Below, in pieces: positions 34,482 through 43,196 of a stretch of DNA of 64,000 bases. Numbering within the stretch: the first letter of the stretch is position 1; each line of letters begins with the position of its first letter. A model generated the notes under the pieces. The model was given only the letters and a program-made list of their open reading frames with translations. It searched no databases and was not told where the DNA came from. A program made the position numbers and the translations under genes. The DNA comes from Aquisphaera giovannonii (GTDB taxonomy: Bacteria; Planctomycetota; Planctomycetia; Isosphaerales; Isosphaeraceae), in the NCBI RefSeq assembly GCF_008087625.1, contig NZ_CP042997.1, positions 2,294,001 to 2,358,000 of the forward strand. The letters run 5' to 3'.

Positions 34482-36089
34482 TCAACTCGCGACGTCCGCC
34501 GCCACCTCGGTGACCCCGCCGCGGCAGGGCCGGGAGTCCTTGGCGAGCTTGTATTCGAAGGCATCCCGGAGCGCCAGCCAGCTCGCCTTGATGACGTTCT
34601 CGGAGACGCCGACGGTGCCCCAGACGTCATCCCCGTCGCGGCTCTCGATGACGACGCGGACGCGGGCGGCGGTGCCGGCCCGGGCGTTGATGACTCGCAC
34701 CTTATAGTCGACCAGGCTCATCTCGCCGAGGCGGGGATAGTGCGGCTCCAGTGCCTTGCGCAGGGCGCCGTCGAGGGCGTTGACCGGGCCGTCCCCCTCG
34801 CTGACGGTGTGGGCGACCTGGTCGCCCACGGCGAGCTTGATCGAGGCCTCCGTCAGCGGGTCCCGGCCCGGCTTCCCGGAGACGCTCACGTTGTAGCGGA
34901 GCAATTCGAACCAGTCGGCCCGCCGCCCGGCCAGGCGGTCCACGAGGAGCACGAAGGAGGCCTCGGCCGCCTCGAACTGGTAGCCCTGGTTCTCCAGGTC
35001 CTGGACGCTGTCCAGCACGCGGGCGAGAAGCGACGTGTCGTGCTCGAGCCCGTACTCGGCGAGCTTCTCGGCGATGTTCGACTTGCCGGAGAGCTCGCTG
35101 ACGAGGACCCGGCGTTCATTGCCGACCGTCTCGGGCTCGATGTGCTCGTAGCTCGACGCGTTCTTGCGGACCCCGTGGACGTGCATGCCCCCCTTGTGGG
35201 CGAAGGCGCTGGTGCCGACGAACGGCTGCCCGGGCCGGAAGTTCATGTTGGCCGTCTCGTAGACGAACCGCGAGACCTCCGTGAGGTGGACGAGCTGGCC
35301 GGGCCGGAGCACCTCGTAGCCGGGGTACTTCAGGGCCAGGTTGCCGACCACGCTGCAGAGGTCGGCGTTGCCGCAGCGCTCGCCCAGGCCATTGATGGTC
35401 CCCTGGACCTGCCGTGCCCCCCGGCGGACGGCGGAGAGGGCATTGGCCACGGCGAGCTCGCCGTCGTTGTGAGTATGGATGCCCAGCGGGACCGGGATCT
35501 CGCGGGAGACCCGGTCTACGGCGTCGGCGACGTCCTCCGGGAGCGAGCCGCCGTTGGTGTCGCAGAGGACGATCCAGGCGGCCCCGGCGTCGGCCGCGGC
35601 GCGGATGGTCTCCAGGGCGTAGTCCGGGTTCCGGCGGAAGCCGTCGAAGAAGTGCTCGGCGTCGTAGATCACTTCCGGGACGTGCGAGCGGCAGAAGGCG
35701 ATGGAGTCGCCGATCATCCTCAGGTTCTCGGCGAGGGAGACGCCGAGCACCTCGAGCACGTGCATGTCCCAGGTCTTGCCGACGATCGTCACAACCGGCG
35801 TGCGGGCCGCCACCAGGGCCTTCATCCCCTGGTCGTCCTCGGCCGCGATGTCTCGCCGTCGCGTCATGCCGAAGGCGGCCACCCTGGCGTGCTTCAGGGG
35901 GAGGTCGCCGACGGCGCGGAAAAAGGATGTATCTTTCGGATTGGACAGGGGATAACCCCCTTCCACGTAATCGACGCCCAGCTCGTCGAGGCGCGCGGTG
36001 ATCAGCAGCTTATCCTGGAGGGAGAAATTCACGCCCTCCCCCTGGCTGCCGTCTCGGAGGGTCGTGTCGTAGATGGCGATGCGCGTCAT
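34482..36089 (-). CDS. cimA: (R)-citramalate synthase
   Basis: A 535-residue enzyme of the LeuA/CimA (DRE-TIM) family. It condenses pyruvate and acetyl-CoA to citramalate, an isoleucine route that bypasses threonine deaminase. The DRE motif is visible as YDTTLRDGSQGEGVNFS at the N-terminus. VEGGYPLSNPKD is the CimA version of the LeuA VIEVGFP motif, which favours CimA over isopropylmalate synthase. HTHNDGELAVANALSA supplies the metal-binding histidines. The C-terminal third (NVSVSGKPGRDPLTEASIKL onward) is the LeuA dimer regulatory domain, the site of isoleucine feedback in relatives. It lies upstream of valS on the same strand, an amino-acid pairing that may reflect shared transcription. Confidence 0.93.
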   Translation of the reverse strand: MTRIAIYDTTLRDGSQGEGVNFSLQDKLLITARLDELGVDYVEGGYPLSNPKDTSFFRAVGDLPLKHARVAAFGMTRRRDIAAEDDQGMKALVAARTPVVTIVGKTWDMHVLEVLGVSLAENLRMIGDSIAFCRSHVPEVIYDAEHFFDGFRRNPDYALETIRAAADAGAAWIVLCDTNGGSLPEDVADAVDRVSREIPVPLGIHTHNDGELAVANALSAVRRGARQVQGTINGLGERCGNADLCSVVGNLALKYPGYEVLRPGQLVHLTEVSRFVYETANMNFRPGQPFVGTSAFAHKGGMHVHGVRKNASSYEHIEPETVGNERRVLVSELSGKSNIAEKLAEYGLEHDTSLLARVLDSVQDLENQGYQFEAAEASFVLLVDRLAGRRADWFELLRYNVSVSGKPGRDPLTEASIKLAVGDQVAHTVSEGDGPVNALDGALRKALEPHYPRLGEMSLVDYKVRVINARAGTAARVRVVIESRDGDDVWGTVGVSENVIKASWLALRDAFEYKLAKDSRPCRGGVTEVAADVAS

Positions 36090-36279
36090 GTCGGGTCGGC
36101 CAGCGAGGTTCGCGAGGGTCGCGGGCCGGGCGGCCCGATACGATCAGCCAGTCTATCATCATGATGCCTGCAAGTCACAGGTCACCGACACGCCGCGATC
36201 GCCGCGGTTCGCCACGCCGCCCGGACGTCCCGGCGGGTGCGAGGGGATCGCGGCCCACTTCGGGAAGCGAGGATCGATA

Positions 36280-36984
36280 TTGACTGCCTCTCTGAAGGAT
36301 TTGATCCGCGACATTCGGCGGGAGGCCGAGCGGGCCGATTTCCCGGTCGACCGCGAGGTCTACGAGCGGGCCGGGAAGGAGCCGGCCGAGCCGATCCTCT
36401 TCGCCGGCACGCTGGAGGCGCCGGCCTGCATCTTCGGCCGGGACCTGGGCAAGGACGAGGTCAAGTACGGGCAGCCGCTCGTCGGCGCGGGGGGCAAGCT
36501 CGTCCGGGAAGGGATTCTCCGCGCCTTCGGAACCCCGGGCGATCCGGTGCCCCGGACGCGGGAGGATCTGGAGGCGGCACTCAAGTTCGCGATTCTGACC
36601 AACACCGTGCCGTACAAACCGCCCGGGAACAAGGCCTACGCGGACTCCGTGAAGGAGCGATTCCGCCCCTTCGTGGCCCGGCTGCTGGTCGAGCATTGGG
36701 GCGGGCGTCACGTCATCACCCTCGGGACCGAGGCCTTCCAATGGTTCGCGCGGTACGGGCGGGAGGATGATTTCGCGGGAATCGGGAAGTCCGACCAACG
36801 ATTCAAAGCCGCTTTCCCCTGCCGCCTTGAGGTCGCGGGCCAATCGGGGACCGGGCCCGTGAGCAAGGAGCTGATCGTCATGCCGCTGCCCCATCCCTCG
36901 CCCCTGAATCGAAAGTGGATCCCCAGATTCCCTGCGCTCCTGGACGAGCGGCTGCGAGAAGTGCGTCGAGCTCATGCCGGTTGA
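36280..36984 (+). CDS. Uracil-DNA glycosylase superfamily protein
   Basis: A 234-residue protein of the UDG-like fold. Motif A resembles GRDLGKDEVKYGQPLVGAGGKLVREGI (compare family 4 GEAPGxxEDxxGxPFVG), and motif B is LPHPSPLNRKW near the C-terminus. LTNTVPYKPPGNKAY is the expected middle segment. Only two cysteines are present (PACIFG, FPCRLEV), so the four-cysteine iron-sulfur cluster of family 4/5 enzymes is absent. Substrate and activity are therefore uncertain; base-excision repair is the family role. TTG 36280 is chosen because GCGAGG precedes it; upstream in-frame starts would overlap cimA antisense. It is divergent from cimA. Confidence 0.75.
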   Translation: MTASLKDLIRDIRREAERADFPVDREVYERAGKEPAEPILFAGTLEAPACIFGRDLGKDEVKYGQPLVGAGGKLVREGILRAFGTPGDPVPRTREDLEAALKFAILTNTVPYKPPGNKAYADSVKERFRPFVARLLVEHWGGRHVITLGTEAFQWFARYGREDDFAGIGKSDQRFKAAFPCRLEVAGQSGTGPVSKELIVMPLPHPSPLNRKWIPRFPALLDERLREVRRAHAG

Positions 36985-37277
36985 CGGTGCGAGGGACGTA
37001 GGAATTCGTCCTTGTGGACGAACGATCATGCCTTCTCGGCATGACGGGCCGACATTTCGCCGGGGGACTCCAACTCCGGAGGACGCCACATCTCACGGAC
37101 GTGCGCATCGCGGGATGGAATCCATCCAGGTGACATCTGTTATCCGATTTAATTCGATCCGGCAAACTGAGTTGAGGCAGGAGAGTGCCGAGGGGGGTGG
37201 ATTTGCGCTGGGTGGACCACCGCGACTACGTGGGAAGAGAGAGGCTTGGAGTGATGCCAATTCCGAGTTGCTTAGGC
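36985..37277. other. Spacer upstream of blaI-like gene
   Basis: About 290 bases without a supported gene, comparatively AT-rich near 37137-37175. It precedes the promoter candidate at 37278. Confidence 0.4.
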
Positions 37278-37306
37278 TTGCGTAGGCCCCTGGCGCAGGT
37301 TACTTT
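37278..37306 (+). promoter_or_regulatory. Probable sigma-70 promoter of the BlaI-M56 operon
   Basis: TTGCGT (37278-37283) and TACTTT (37301-37306) are separated by 17 bases. This predicts a start near 37313, about 40 bases before GTG 37352. I do not see a clear BlaI-type palindrome overlapping it. Confidence 0.45.
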
Positions 37307-37351
37307 ACGGACAAGATCATCCCCATTTTTCTCGTCATCTCGGAGGCTGTC

Positions 37352-37783
37352 GTGCGGAAAACTCAAATGGTGACCGATCGGGAGCTCGAGATCATGAAGA
37401 TCTTATGGGCTCGGGGCAAAGCGAGCGTCCGCGAGGTTCAGGACGACCTGAACCGGGACGCGGGACCTGTCGCCTACAGCACGGTGCAGACCCTGCTGAA
37501 CATCATGGAAGAGAAGAAAGGCCTGGTCCGTCATGTCGTCGAAGGGCGGACGTTCATCTACCATCCCAGGAAGACATCGGAGAGGACGATCCGCGAGCTG
37601 ACGACTCGGTTCGTCGATCGGGTCTTCGATGGCGCGTTGGATCGCGTGATGGTGGCTCTGTTCGACTCCAAGCCGCCCACCGTCGAGGAACTCGATCGCC
37701 TGAGGGCCATGATCGACGAGGCCGAGAGGGCGACCCACGAGAATCGCGACGAAGTCCGGGCAGAAGCCGTCGAGATGGCTTGA
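37352..37783 (+). CDS. BlaI/MecI/CopY family transcriptional repressor
   Basis: A 143-residue winged-helix repressor. The signature TDRELEIMKILWARGKASVREV begins the DNA-binding domain, with AYSTVQTLLNIMEEKKGLVRHV as recognition helix and wing. The C-terminal helices (about 85-130) give dimerisation and, in relatives, the cleavage site used on induction. GGAGG lies 5-6 bases before GTG 37352. It is followed 183 bases later by an M56 peptidase gene, the classic repressor/sensor pair. In planctomycetes such pairs are numerous and mostly not tied to beta-lactamases; no beta-lactamase gene is nearby. It probably represses its own operon. Confidence 0.9.
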   Translation: MRKTQMVTDRELEIMKILWARGKASVREVQDDLNRDAGPVAYSTVQTLLNIMEEKKGLVRHVVEGRTFIYHPRKTSERTIRELTTRFVDRVFDGALDRVMVALFDSKPPTVEELDRLRAMIDEAERATHENRDEVRAEAVEMA

Positions 37784-37966
37784 CGCCGTCAGACCGGACG
37801 GGCCATGCTCAATCTGATGTCCGCGGAACAGGACCGGGGATATCTCGCCAAAGGCGGGCTTTCCACCGGTCCTCGTTGCTTGCGGGCCCGGCGTAGTCGT
37901 CGCCGAGCATAGGGCCGTCCCCTGAACATTTCGGGCCGCCCCCGCCGGCCCTCCGAGGTCCCCGCC

Positions 37967-39508
37967 ATGTGGTTCGAGCTGGACCGCTTCAGCCGGACCC
38001 TCACCGATGCGACGCTGGCGACCCTGGCCCTGCTGAGCGCCATGGTCCTGGCGATGCTCTTCTGCGAGCAGCCGGTCCGGCGGATGGTCATCGCCCGCTG
38101 GTCGGTCATCCTGGCCGCCCTGATGCTCCCCGTCGTCGCGCTCAATCCATGGCGCCCGGGGGACGTGCTGGCCTGGCCTCCTCGCGAACGCGCGTCCGTC
38201 GAATCCGACTGGGAGCCCGCACCCGGCGTCGATGCCCCCGCGCGAGGCGCGGGCGGCGAGGTATCGATCTGGCGGACCCTGGCCACGGAGGAATTCACCC
38301 GGCGGATCCTCCGCGAGCTGTCGCTCCTCTACCTGATCGGAGTCGGGGGCTCGCTCGCCTGGAACGTGCTGGGGATCTGGGGGGCGACGAGGCTCGCCGC
38401 CGCCGCGGACGAGCCGGAGGCCGCGACGAAGGCCCTCTTCGCCGACGTCTCCCGCACGCTCGGGGTCGGGCGTGACGAGGTCCTCCTCGCGGTGTCGCCG
38501 CGGGTGAAACGGCCGGTCGCCGCGGGGCTGAGGAAGGTGCACATCCTCATACCCCCGGCGTTCGATCGGCCGGACTTCGATCGCGAGTCGCTCCGGACGA
38601 TCCTCCTGCACGAACTGACGCACGTACGCGAGGGGGACCCTCAGTTCCAGGCCCTGGCGGGGCTCAGCCAATCGCTCTGGTTCTTCTTGCCCCATATCTG
38701 GTGGATCCTGGCCCAGATCCGCATCGACCGGGAGTTCCGCGCCGACCAGCGCGTCGCGGAGGCTCTCGGCTCGGCGTCACGTTACGCGACATTGCTGGTC
38801 GTACTCGCCTCGTATGCGGGCCGGGGGAAGGTGCCGGAGGAACCCGACCGGACGCGATTGCTCGCGCAGTCGGCGCGGCCGGGCTGGTGGTGGGCCGGCG
38901 GCCTGCGAAATCCGCTGCTTCAAAGAGTGGTCATGCTCCTGCACTGTCCGTTCCCGATCGAGGCCCGGCCGCCGCTCTGGTGGACGCGGGTCGTCCCCGC
39001 GCTGGCCTGCGCCCTCGCGGCGTTCGCGTCCTCCTGGACGATCTTCACGCCCCGGGCGGCCGATGCGGGCTGGATATCCGCATCCCCTTCGGCCTCCTCC
39101 CTCGCCGAGAGTCGTTTCCACGTCGATCGCTTCGTGGCCGTCCCCAAGGGTTATGTGCGGATCGGACGCAGTGCGCCCCACGTCCTCCCCGTCCTCCTGC
39201 CGGATCGCTTCATCCTGCGTGTCCGCATCGAGGCCACCACGGAGAGCCTCAGCCGGACCCGGCTCGCAGGGCTTCCCCTGCGCGACTGGAACCTTGCCAT
39301 GGTGCCCCGTCAACCCGAGCTGGATACTCCCTCGTTGCCCGCGATGCATGATGTCGTCATCGAGCGCGACGGAATGTTCCTAAGGCTCTGGGTGGACGAG
39401 GCTCGCATCCGAGTGGACCTTCCCCGCGATCACGTTTCGGAGTGGCTCACCATCGAGCCTCCCCCCGACGATACCGTCGTGCTCCACGAGCTCGACGTGA
39501 GCTGGTAG
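37967..39508 (+). CDS. M56 family (BlaR1-like) membrane metallopeptidase
   Basis: A 513-residue membrane protease. Several N-terminal hydrophobic helices (TLATLALLSAMVLAMLF, WSVILAALMLPVVALNP, LYLIGVGGSLAWNVLG) precede the zinc motif HELTHVREGD (H215, E216, H219). The helix-loop after it (IDREFRADQRVAEAL) contains the third ligand. Another hydrophobic segment occurs near 350 (VVPALACALAAFASSW). The C-terminal roughly 140 residues are probably outside the membrane and do not resemble the penicillin-binding sensor of BlaR1. The signal is unknown. It presumably cleaves or destabilises the neighbouring BlaI-like repressor. The ATG follows GAGGTCCCCGCC. Confidence 0.85.
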   Translation: MWFELDRFSRTLTDATLATLALLSAMVLAMLFCEQPVRRMVIARWSVILAALMLPVVALNPWRPGDVLAWPPRERASVESDWEPAPGVDAPARGAGGEVSIWRTLATEEFTRRILRELSLLYLIGVGGSLAWNVLGIWGATRLAAAADEPEAATKALFADVSRTLGVGRDEVLLAVSPRVKRPVAAGLRKVHILIPPAFDRPDFDRESLRTILLHELTHVREGDPQFQALAGLSQSLWFFLPHIWWILAQIRIDREFRADQRVAEALGSASRYATLLVVLASYAGRGKVPEEPDRTRLLAQSARPGWWWAGGLRNPLLQRVVMLLHCPFPIEARPPLWWTRVVPALACALAAFASSWTIFTPRAADAGWISASPSASSLAESRFHVDRFVAVPKGYVRIGRSAPHVLPVLLPDRFILRVRIEATTESLSRTRLAGLPLRDWNLAMVPRQPELDTPSLPAMHDVVIERDGMFLRLWVDEARIRVDLPRDHVSEWLTIEPPPDDTVVLHELDVSW

Positions 39509-39698
39509 ATTTCGAGTCGCTGCCAAAAAGGCGTGTCGACGGCACTTCTCCTCGGGGACTGCCATTTTGTCGCCGTCTCGGCCACCGGCTCTGAGCGGCT
39601 CACTAGCGTCATTTCGCCTCTCGACACGATTATAAATGCTTTTGCGAAAAGGCCTTCGGCTTCCGCGTCGGTCTTGCTCATTTGGTCGCACGCCAATA

Positions 39699-39714
39699 TG
39701 GCACAAGTCCTGCT
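39699..39714 (+). promoter_or_regulatory. Sigma-54-like promoter upstream of three hsp20 genes
   Basis: TGGCAC-N5-CTGCT, with GG and GC exactly 10 bases apart as required for the -24/-12 elements; one mismatch to TGGCAC-N5-TTGCW. It predicts transcription starting near 39725, about 36 bases before the first hsp20 ATG. No enhancer-binding activator gene is next to it. Confidence 0.5.
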
Positions 39715-39760
39715 TCCTCTCATAATCGAACGTCTTCGATCCTCGAAAGGGCACGATTCT

Positions 39761-40201
39761 ATGAGCGGAGTTCCCTGGCAGAATCGTTGGGATCCACTTC
39801 GCGAATTGCAGCGCGAGGTGGGCCGGCTCTTCGACGGCCTCGACGGCCTGCCGGCATTGCGCCATCTAAGGCCGTATCCGCCAATCAACGTGCATGACGA
39901 GGGGGAGGGATACGTGCTCACCGCCCAGTTGCCCGGGGTGTGTGCGGACGAGGTCGAGCTGACGATCACCGGCGAAACCTTGACGATGCGAGGCGAACGG
40001 AAGCGTCCCGAGGGGGTCAAGGACGACAGCTACCGGCGTCAGGAACGGCTCGTGGGCCGATGGTCGCGGACGATCACGTTGCCGGACCGGGTGGATAGCA
40101 CGCAGGTCACGGCCAGCTTCAGCAATGGGATCCTGATCGTCCGCATCCCCAAGGCCGAAGGCGCGAAGCCCAGGCACATCACCGTGGCGACGGGCGGCTG
40201 A
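39761..40201 (+). CDS. Hsp20/alpha-crystallin small heat-shock protein, copy 1
   Basis: A 146-residue small heat-shock chaperone that binds unfolding proteins without ATP and forms oligomers. The alpha-crystallin domain begins at about 45 (INVHDEGEGYVLTAQLPGV) and ends with ASFSNGILIVRIPKAEGAKPRHI, where the IVR motif (consensus IXI) is near the C-terminus. The N-terminal helix (WDPLRELQREVGRLFDGL) is family typical. ATG 39761 is chosen; AAAGGG lies 10 bases upstream. It is the first of three consecutive, divergent Hsp20 paralogues, probably one transcription unit. Confidence 0.92.
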   Translation: MSGVPWQNRWDPLRELQREVGRLFDGLDGLPALRHLRPYPPINVHDEGEGYVLTAQLPGVCADEVELTITGETLTMRGERKRPEGVKDDSYRRQERLVGRWSRTITLPDRVDSTQVTASFSNGILIVRIPKAEGAKPRHITVATGG

Positions 40202-40270
40202 GCCGCGGCGAGCGAGCCGCCGCCGGCCCCGCACAGCCCCGCCATAGCGACCTCGGGAGCGATCGAAATC

Positions 40271-40711
40271 ATGAACGTCACGAATCCCTCGATCCGGAAC
40301 CCCTCCATCCGCGTGGTGGTCGGTCCCGGTGCACCGGAGGAGGGCTCGCCGGGCCGCCAGCAGGCTGAGTCGCCGCAGCCCTCTCGGGTCTCCACGCCAC
40401 CCATCGACATCCACGAGGGCCCGGATGGCCTGATCCTTGAAGCCGACCTCCCGGGGGCGACGGACAAGGACCTGTTCGTCCAGCTCGAGGACAATGTCCT
40501 CAGCCTCCGCGCCCACGTCCAATCCCCGGTGCCGCAATCGGCGCGACCGATCCACGAGGAGTTCTCCGTCGGGGACTTCCACCGCTCCTTCATCCTCAGC
40601 GACGAGGTGGATCGCGACCGCATCACGGCCGAGCTGAAGAACGGCGTGCTACGCCTGATCCTCCCGCGGGCGGACCGCGCCCGTTCACGCCGCATCGAGA
40701 TCCGGTCCTGA
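40271..40711 (+). CDS. Hsp20/alpha-crystallin small heat-shock protein, copy 2
   Basis: A 146-residue Hsp20 with a proline/glycine-rich N-terminus of about 40 residues in place of the usual amphipathic helix. The alpha-crystallin domain follows (PIDIHEGPDGLILEADLPGA, HEEFSVGDFHRSFILSDEVDRDRITAELKNGVLRLILP). It ends with basic SRRIEIRS, containing an IEI motif for oligomer docking. It lies 69 bases after copy 1. The unusual N-terminus suggests a different oligomer size or client range; this is inferred. Confidence 0.9.
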   Translation: MNVTNPSIRNPSIRVVVGPGAPEEGSPGRQQAESPQPSRVSTPPIDIHEGPDGLILEADLPGATDKDLFVQLEDNVLSLRAHVQSPVPQSARPIHEEFSVGDFHRSFILSDEVDRDRITAELKNGVLRLILPRADRARSRRIEIRS

Positions 40712-40764
40712 GCCTTCTCAGCCCTCTGACGCGTTGAAGACGACCCAAGTGCCAGGAGATATGC

Positions 40765-41235
40765 ATGTCCCGGTCGAACCCCTGGAGACGCGAGCCTTTC
40801 ATCCCCATCCATTTCCTGCAGGGCGAGCTGGCCCGGCTGCTCGACCAGTACCTCCAGCCCGAGGGGCGGCCCGGGACGCAGGCGGCGCCGACCGACCTGG
40901 AGCCGACCGGCTGGAGCCCGCTGCTGGACGTCTACGAGACGCCCGAGGAGACCATCGTCGTGGCGGAGATCCCGGGCGTCGATCCGACGGGCGTCGAGCT
41001 CTCCATAACCGGCAACCTCCTGGTCCTCCGCGGGACCAAGGAGGTTGGCGAGCTCCCCGAGGGGCAGCTCCAGGTCCGAGAGCGCCGCTTCGGGGGCTTC
41101 CTGCGTCAGGTCATGGTGCCCAGCGACGTCGATTTCGAGGCCGCCCAGGCGAACGCCAAGGATGGCGTCCTTACCATCCGGCTCCCCAAGAAGAAGGCCG
41201 CCAGGCCCCGGAACATCCCCATCCGACCGAGCTGA
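40765..41235 (+). CDS. Hsp20/alpha-crystallin small heat-shock protein, copy 3
   Basis: A 156-residue Hsp20. The N-terminal helix contains FLQGELARLLDQYLQ. The alpha-crystallin domain spans about 50-150 (PLLDVYETPEETIVVAEIPGV, RRFGGFLRQVMVPSDVDFEAAQANAKDGVLTIRLPKK), ending in NIPIRPS with an IPI docking motif. AGGAGA lies 6 bases upstream of ATG 40765. It is 53 bases after copy 2. The three proteins share the fold but differ strongly in sequence, so the triplication is old. Confidence 0.92.
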   Translation: MSRSNPWRREPFIPIHFLQGELARLLDQYLQPEGRPGTQAAPTDLEPTGWSPLLDVYETPEETIVVAEIPGVDPTGVELSITGNLLVLRGTKEVGELPEGQLQVRERRFGGFLRQVMVPSDVDFEAAQANAKDGVLTIRLPKKKAARPRNIPIRPS

Positions 41236-41421
41236 GCCGACCTCGGCGAGCGCCCGTGCCGCGGGCGGCTCCGCGCATCGTCGCCGGCTTCAAGGCCGCG
41301 AGGATCCGCAAAGCCGCCCGCGGCCGCGTGTTTTGCGCCCTCCGTCGCCCTCGCCCGAGCCGGAATTTGTGGTAAATTGGCGACGACGGTAAACGTCTCA
41401 CACTCAGCGGAGAGTCGCGTC

Positions 41422-41604
41422 ATGCAGACCGAGAAGGTCGTCACGTACACGGCGGTCGGGATCGCCGGCCTGGTCATCCTGATCTTCCTCCTCGACCTCG
41501 CGGCCAGCATCTTCGGGCGCAACATCGCGATGGACGTGCTATTCATCCTCGGCGGCGGGGTGCTGCTCTGGCAGGGAATCGAGACGATCATGGAGCTGCG
41601 CTGA
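41422..41604 (+). CDS. Small two-helix membrane protein
   Basis: A 60-residue protein of unknown function with two hydrophobic segments (TAVGIAGLVILIFLLDLAAS and AMDVLFILGGGVLLWQGI). ATG 41422 has GGAGAG 8 bases upstream; the frame opens earlier at 41377 without a good site. Its last 17 bases overlap the 3' end of the convergent cobA-hemD gene. It lies 186 bases after the third hsp20 gene. Too short for family assignment by eye. Confidence 0.6.
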   Translation: MQTEKVVTYTAVGIAGLVILIFLLDLAASIFGRNIAMDVLFILGGGVLLWQGIETIMELR

Positions 41605-43189
41605 CCGGAGGGGGCAAGTCAGGGCGTTGCCGGCCGTCGGAGACGACGGCCACGATGGCCTGGACGAGCCCATCCCAGGTGTAGGTGCTCGCCTCGGCCG
41701 CGACGGGCCAGCCCAGCCGGGCGATCGCACCGGATGTCACCGGGCTGATGCTCGCCAACCGCGGATAGCCGCCGCGGATCCTCGCCCTGGCTTCCTCCGG
41801 CAGGACCCCGTGGAGCCGCTCCGCCATGGCCGAGCTGGAGAGGGTGATCCAGTCCACCGAACCCTCGGCGATTCGGTCGAGAACGGCGGCGGGGACTACC
41901 GACGCGTCCCCGTTGCGATAGACCGCGACCTGGTCCACGGTCGCCAGTCGCGAGAGCTCCTCGCGGAGGACGACCCTGCCCCGGTCGGCCCGCGCGAGGA
42001 GGATCCGACATCCGGCGGCCCGCTCGGCGAGCGCCTGGGCGAGGGCCTCGGAGCGGAACTCCGCGGGGATGAGGTCGGCCCTGAGGTGGTACGACTCGAG
42101 GGCCGCGGCCGTCGCCGGACCGATCGCCGCCAGGCTCAGTGAGCCGAGCGCCCGGAGGTCCCGCCCGTGGGCGAGTAGACGATCGAGGAAGAAGCGGACG
42201 CCGTTGGCCGACGTGAACACGAGCCAGTCGTATTCGGCCAGGCGGGAAATCGCCGCGTCGAGCGGGCCGGTCTCGCCCTCGGGCATGGGGCCCACCTCGA
42301 TGGTCGGCGCGATGAGGGCCTCGGCGCCCATCGCCTCGAGCATCGCCGCGGATCGTGCCGCGTCCCCTTCCGGACGCGTGACCACGATCCTCTGCCCGCT
42401 GAGCGGGAGGGACTCGAACCAGGCGATCGCCTCCCTCCGGCCGACGACTTGACCGACGACGAGCAGCGCGGGGGGGCGGATCGCGGCCCGGCGGGCCTCC
42501 TCGGCGATCGTCGCCAGCGACCCGGTGACCACGCGCTGGCTCGCCGTCGTGCCGGACTGCACGACCGCGGCAGGGGTGTCCGGGTCCTTTCCGTGTCGCA
42601 GCAGCGTCCGGGCGATGGCAGGGAGCCGCGTCACCCCCATGTACACGACCAGCGTCCCGGGAAATCGGGCGAGGGCTTCCCAGTCGAGGCCCGCCTTGCC
42701 CGCGTCGGGCGTCCGCCGCTCCTCGGCCGCTTCGGGGTCGTTGTGCCCGGTCACGAACGCGACCGCCGAGGCCATCGCCCGATGCGTCACGGGTATGCCC
42801 GCGTACGCCGCCGCCCCGATGCCGGCCGTCACGCCGGGGACGACTTCGAAGCGGACCCCGAGCCGTGCCAGGTGCTCCGCCTCCTCGCCGCCGCGGCCGA
42901 AGACGAACGGATCTCCCCCCTTGAGGCGGACCACCGTGCGCCCGTCCGATGCGTGCTCGGCGAGCAGGTCGTTGATCTGGGACTGCTCGAGCGTGCAATG
43001 CCCGCTCGATTTCCCCGCGCAGACGAGGAGGGCCCCCCGCGGAGCGAGGCGGAGCAGCCCCGGGTTCGCCAGGTGGTCGTAGACCACGACTTCAGCCCGG
43101 GCGAGCACGTCAGCCCCCCGGCGGGTCAGGAGGCCGGGATCGCCCGGCCCGGCGCCCACGAGGTAGACGATGCCCGCACTCGAGCCCAT
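41588..43189 (-). CDS. cobA-hemD: Uroporphyrinogen-III C-methyltransferase / uroporphyrinogen-III synthase fusion
   Basis: A 533-residue two-domain tetrapyrrole enzyme. Residues 1 to about 250 are the SAM-dependent methyltransferase (VYLVGAGPGDPGLLTRRGADVLARAEVVVYD, VRLKGGDPFVFGRGGEEAEHLA, VVPGVTAGIGAAAYAGIPVTHR, VVYMGV), which makes precorrin-2. Residues about 265-520 are uroporphyrinogen-III synthase (RIVVTRPEGDAARSAAMLEAMGAE, WLVFTSANGVRFFL), which closes the macrocycle. The fusion couples two consecutive steps toward siroheme/cobalamin and occurs in several phyla. It is the last gene of a compact operon, 7 bases after lspA. Cytoplasmic. Other hem genes are not here. Confidence 0.95.
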   Translation of the reverse strand: MGSSAGIVYLVGAGPGDPGLLTRRGADVLARAEVVVYDHLANPGLLRLAPRGALLVCAGKSSGHCTLEQSQINDLLAEHASDGRTVVRLKGGDPFVFGRGGEEAEHLARLGVRFEVVPGVTAGIGAAAYAGIPVTHRAMASAVAFVTGHNDPEAAEERRTPDAGKAGLDWEALARFPGTLVVYMGVTRLPAIARTLLRHGKDPDTPAAVVQSGTTASQRVVTGSLATIAEEARRAAIRPPALLVVGQVVGRREAIAWFESLPLSGQRIVVTRPEGDAARSAAMLEAMGAEALIAPTIEVGPMPEGETGPLDAAISRLAEYDWLVFTSANGVRFFLDRLLAHGRDLRALGSLSLAAIGPATAAALESYHLRADLIPAEFRSEALAQALAERAAGCRILLARADRGRVVLREELSRLATVDQVAVYRNGDASVVPAAVLDRIAEGSVDWITLSSSAMAERLHGVLPEEARARIRGGYPRLASISPVTSGAIARLGWPVAAEASTYTWDGLVQAIVAVVSDGRQRPDLPPPVSAAP

Positions 43190-43196
43190 GACGACC

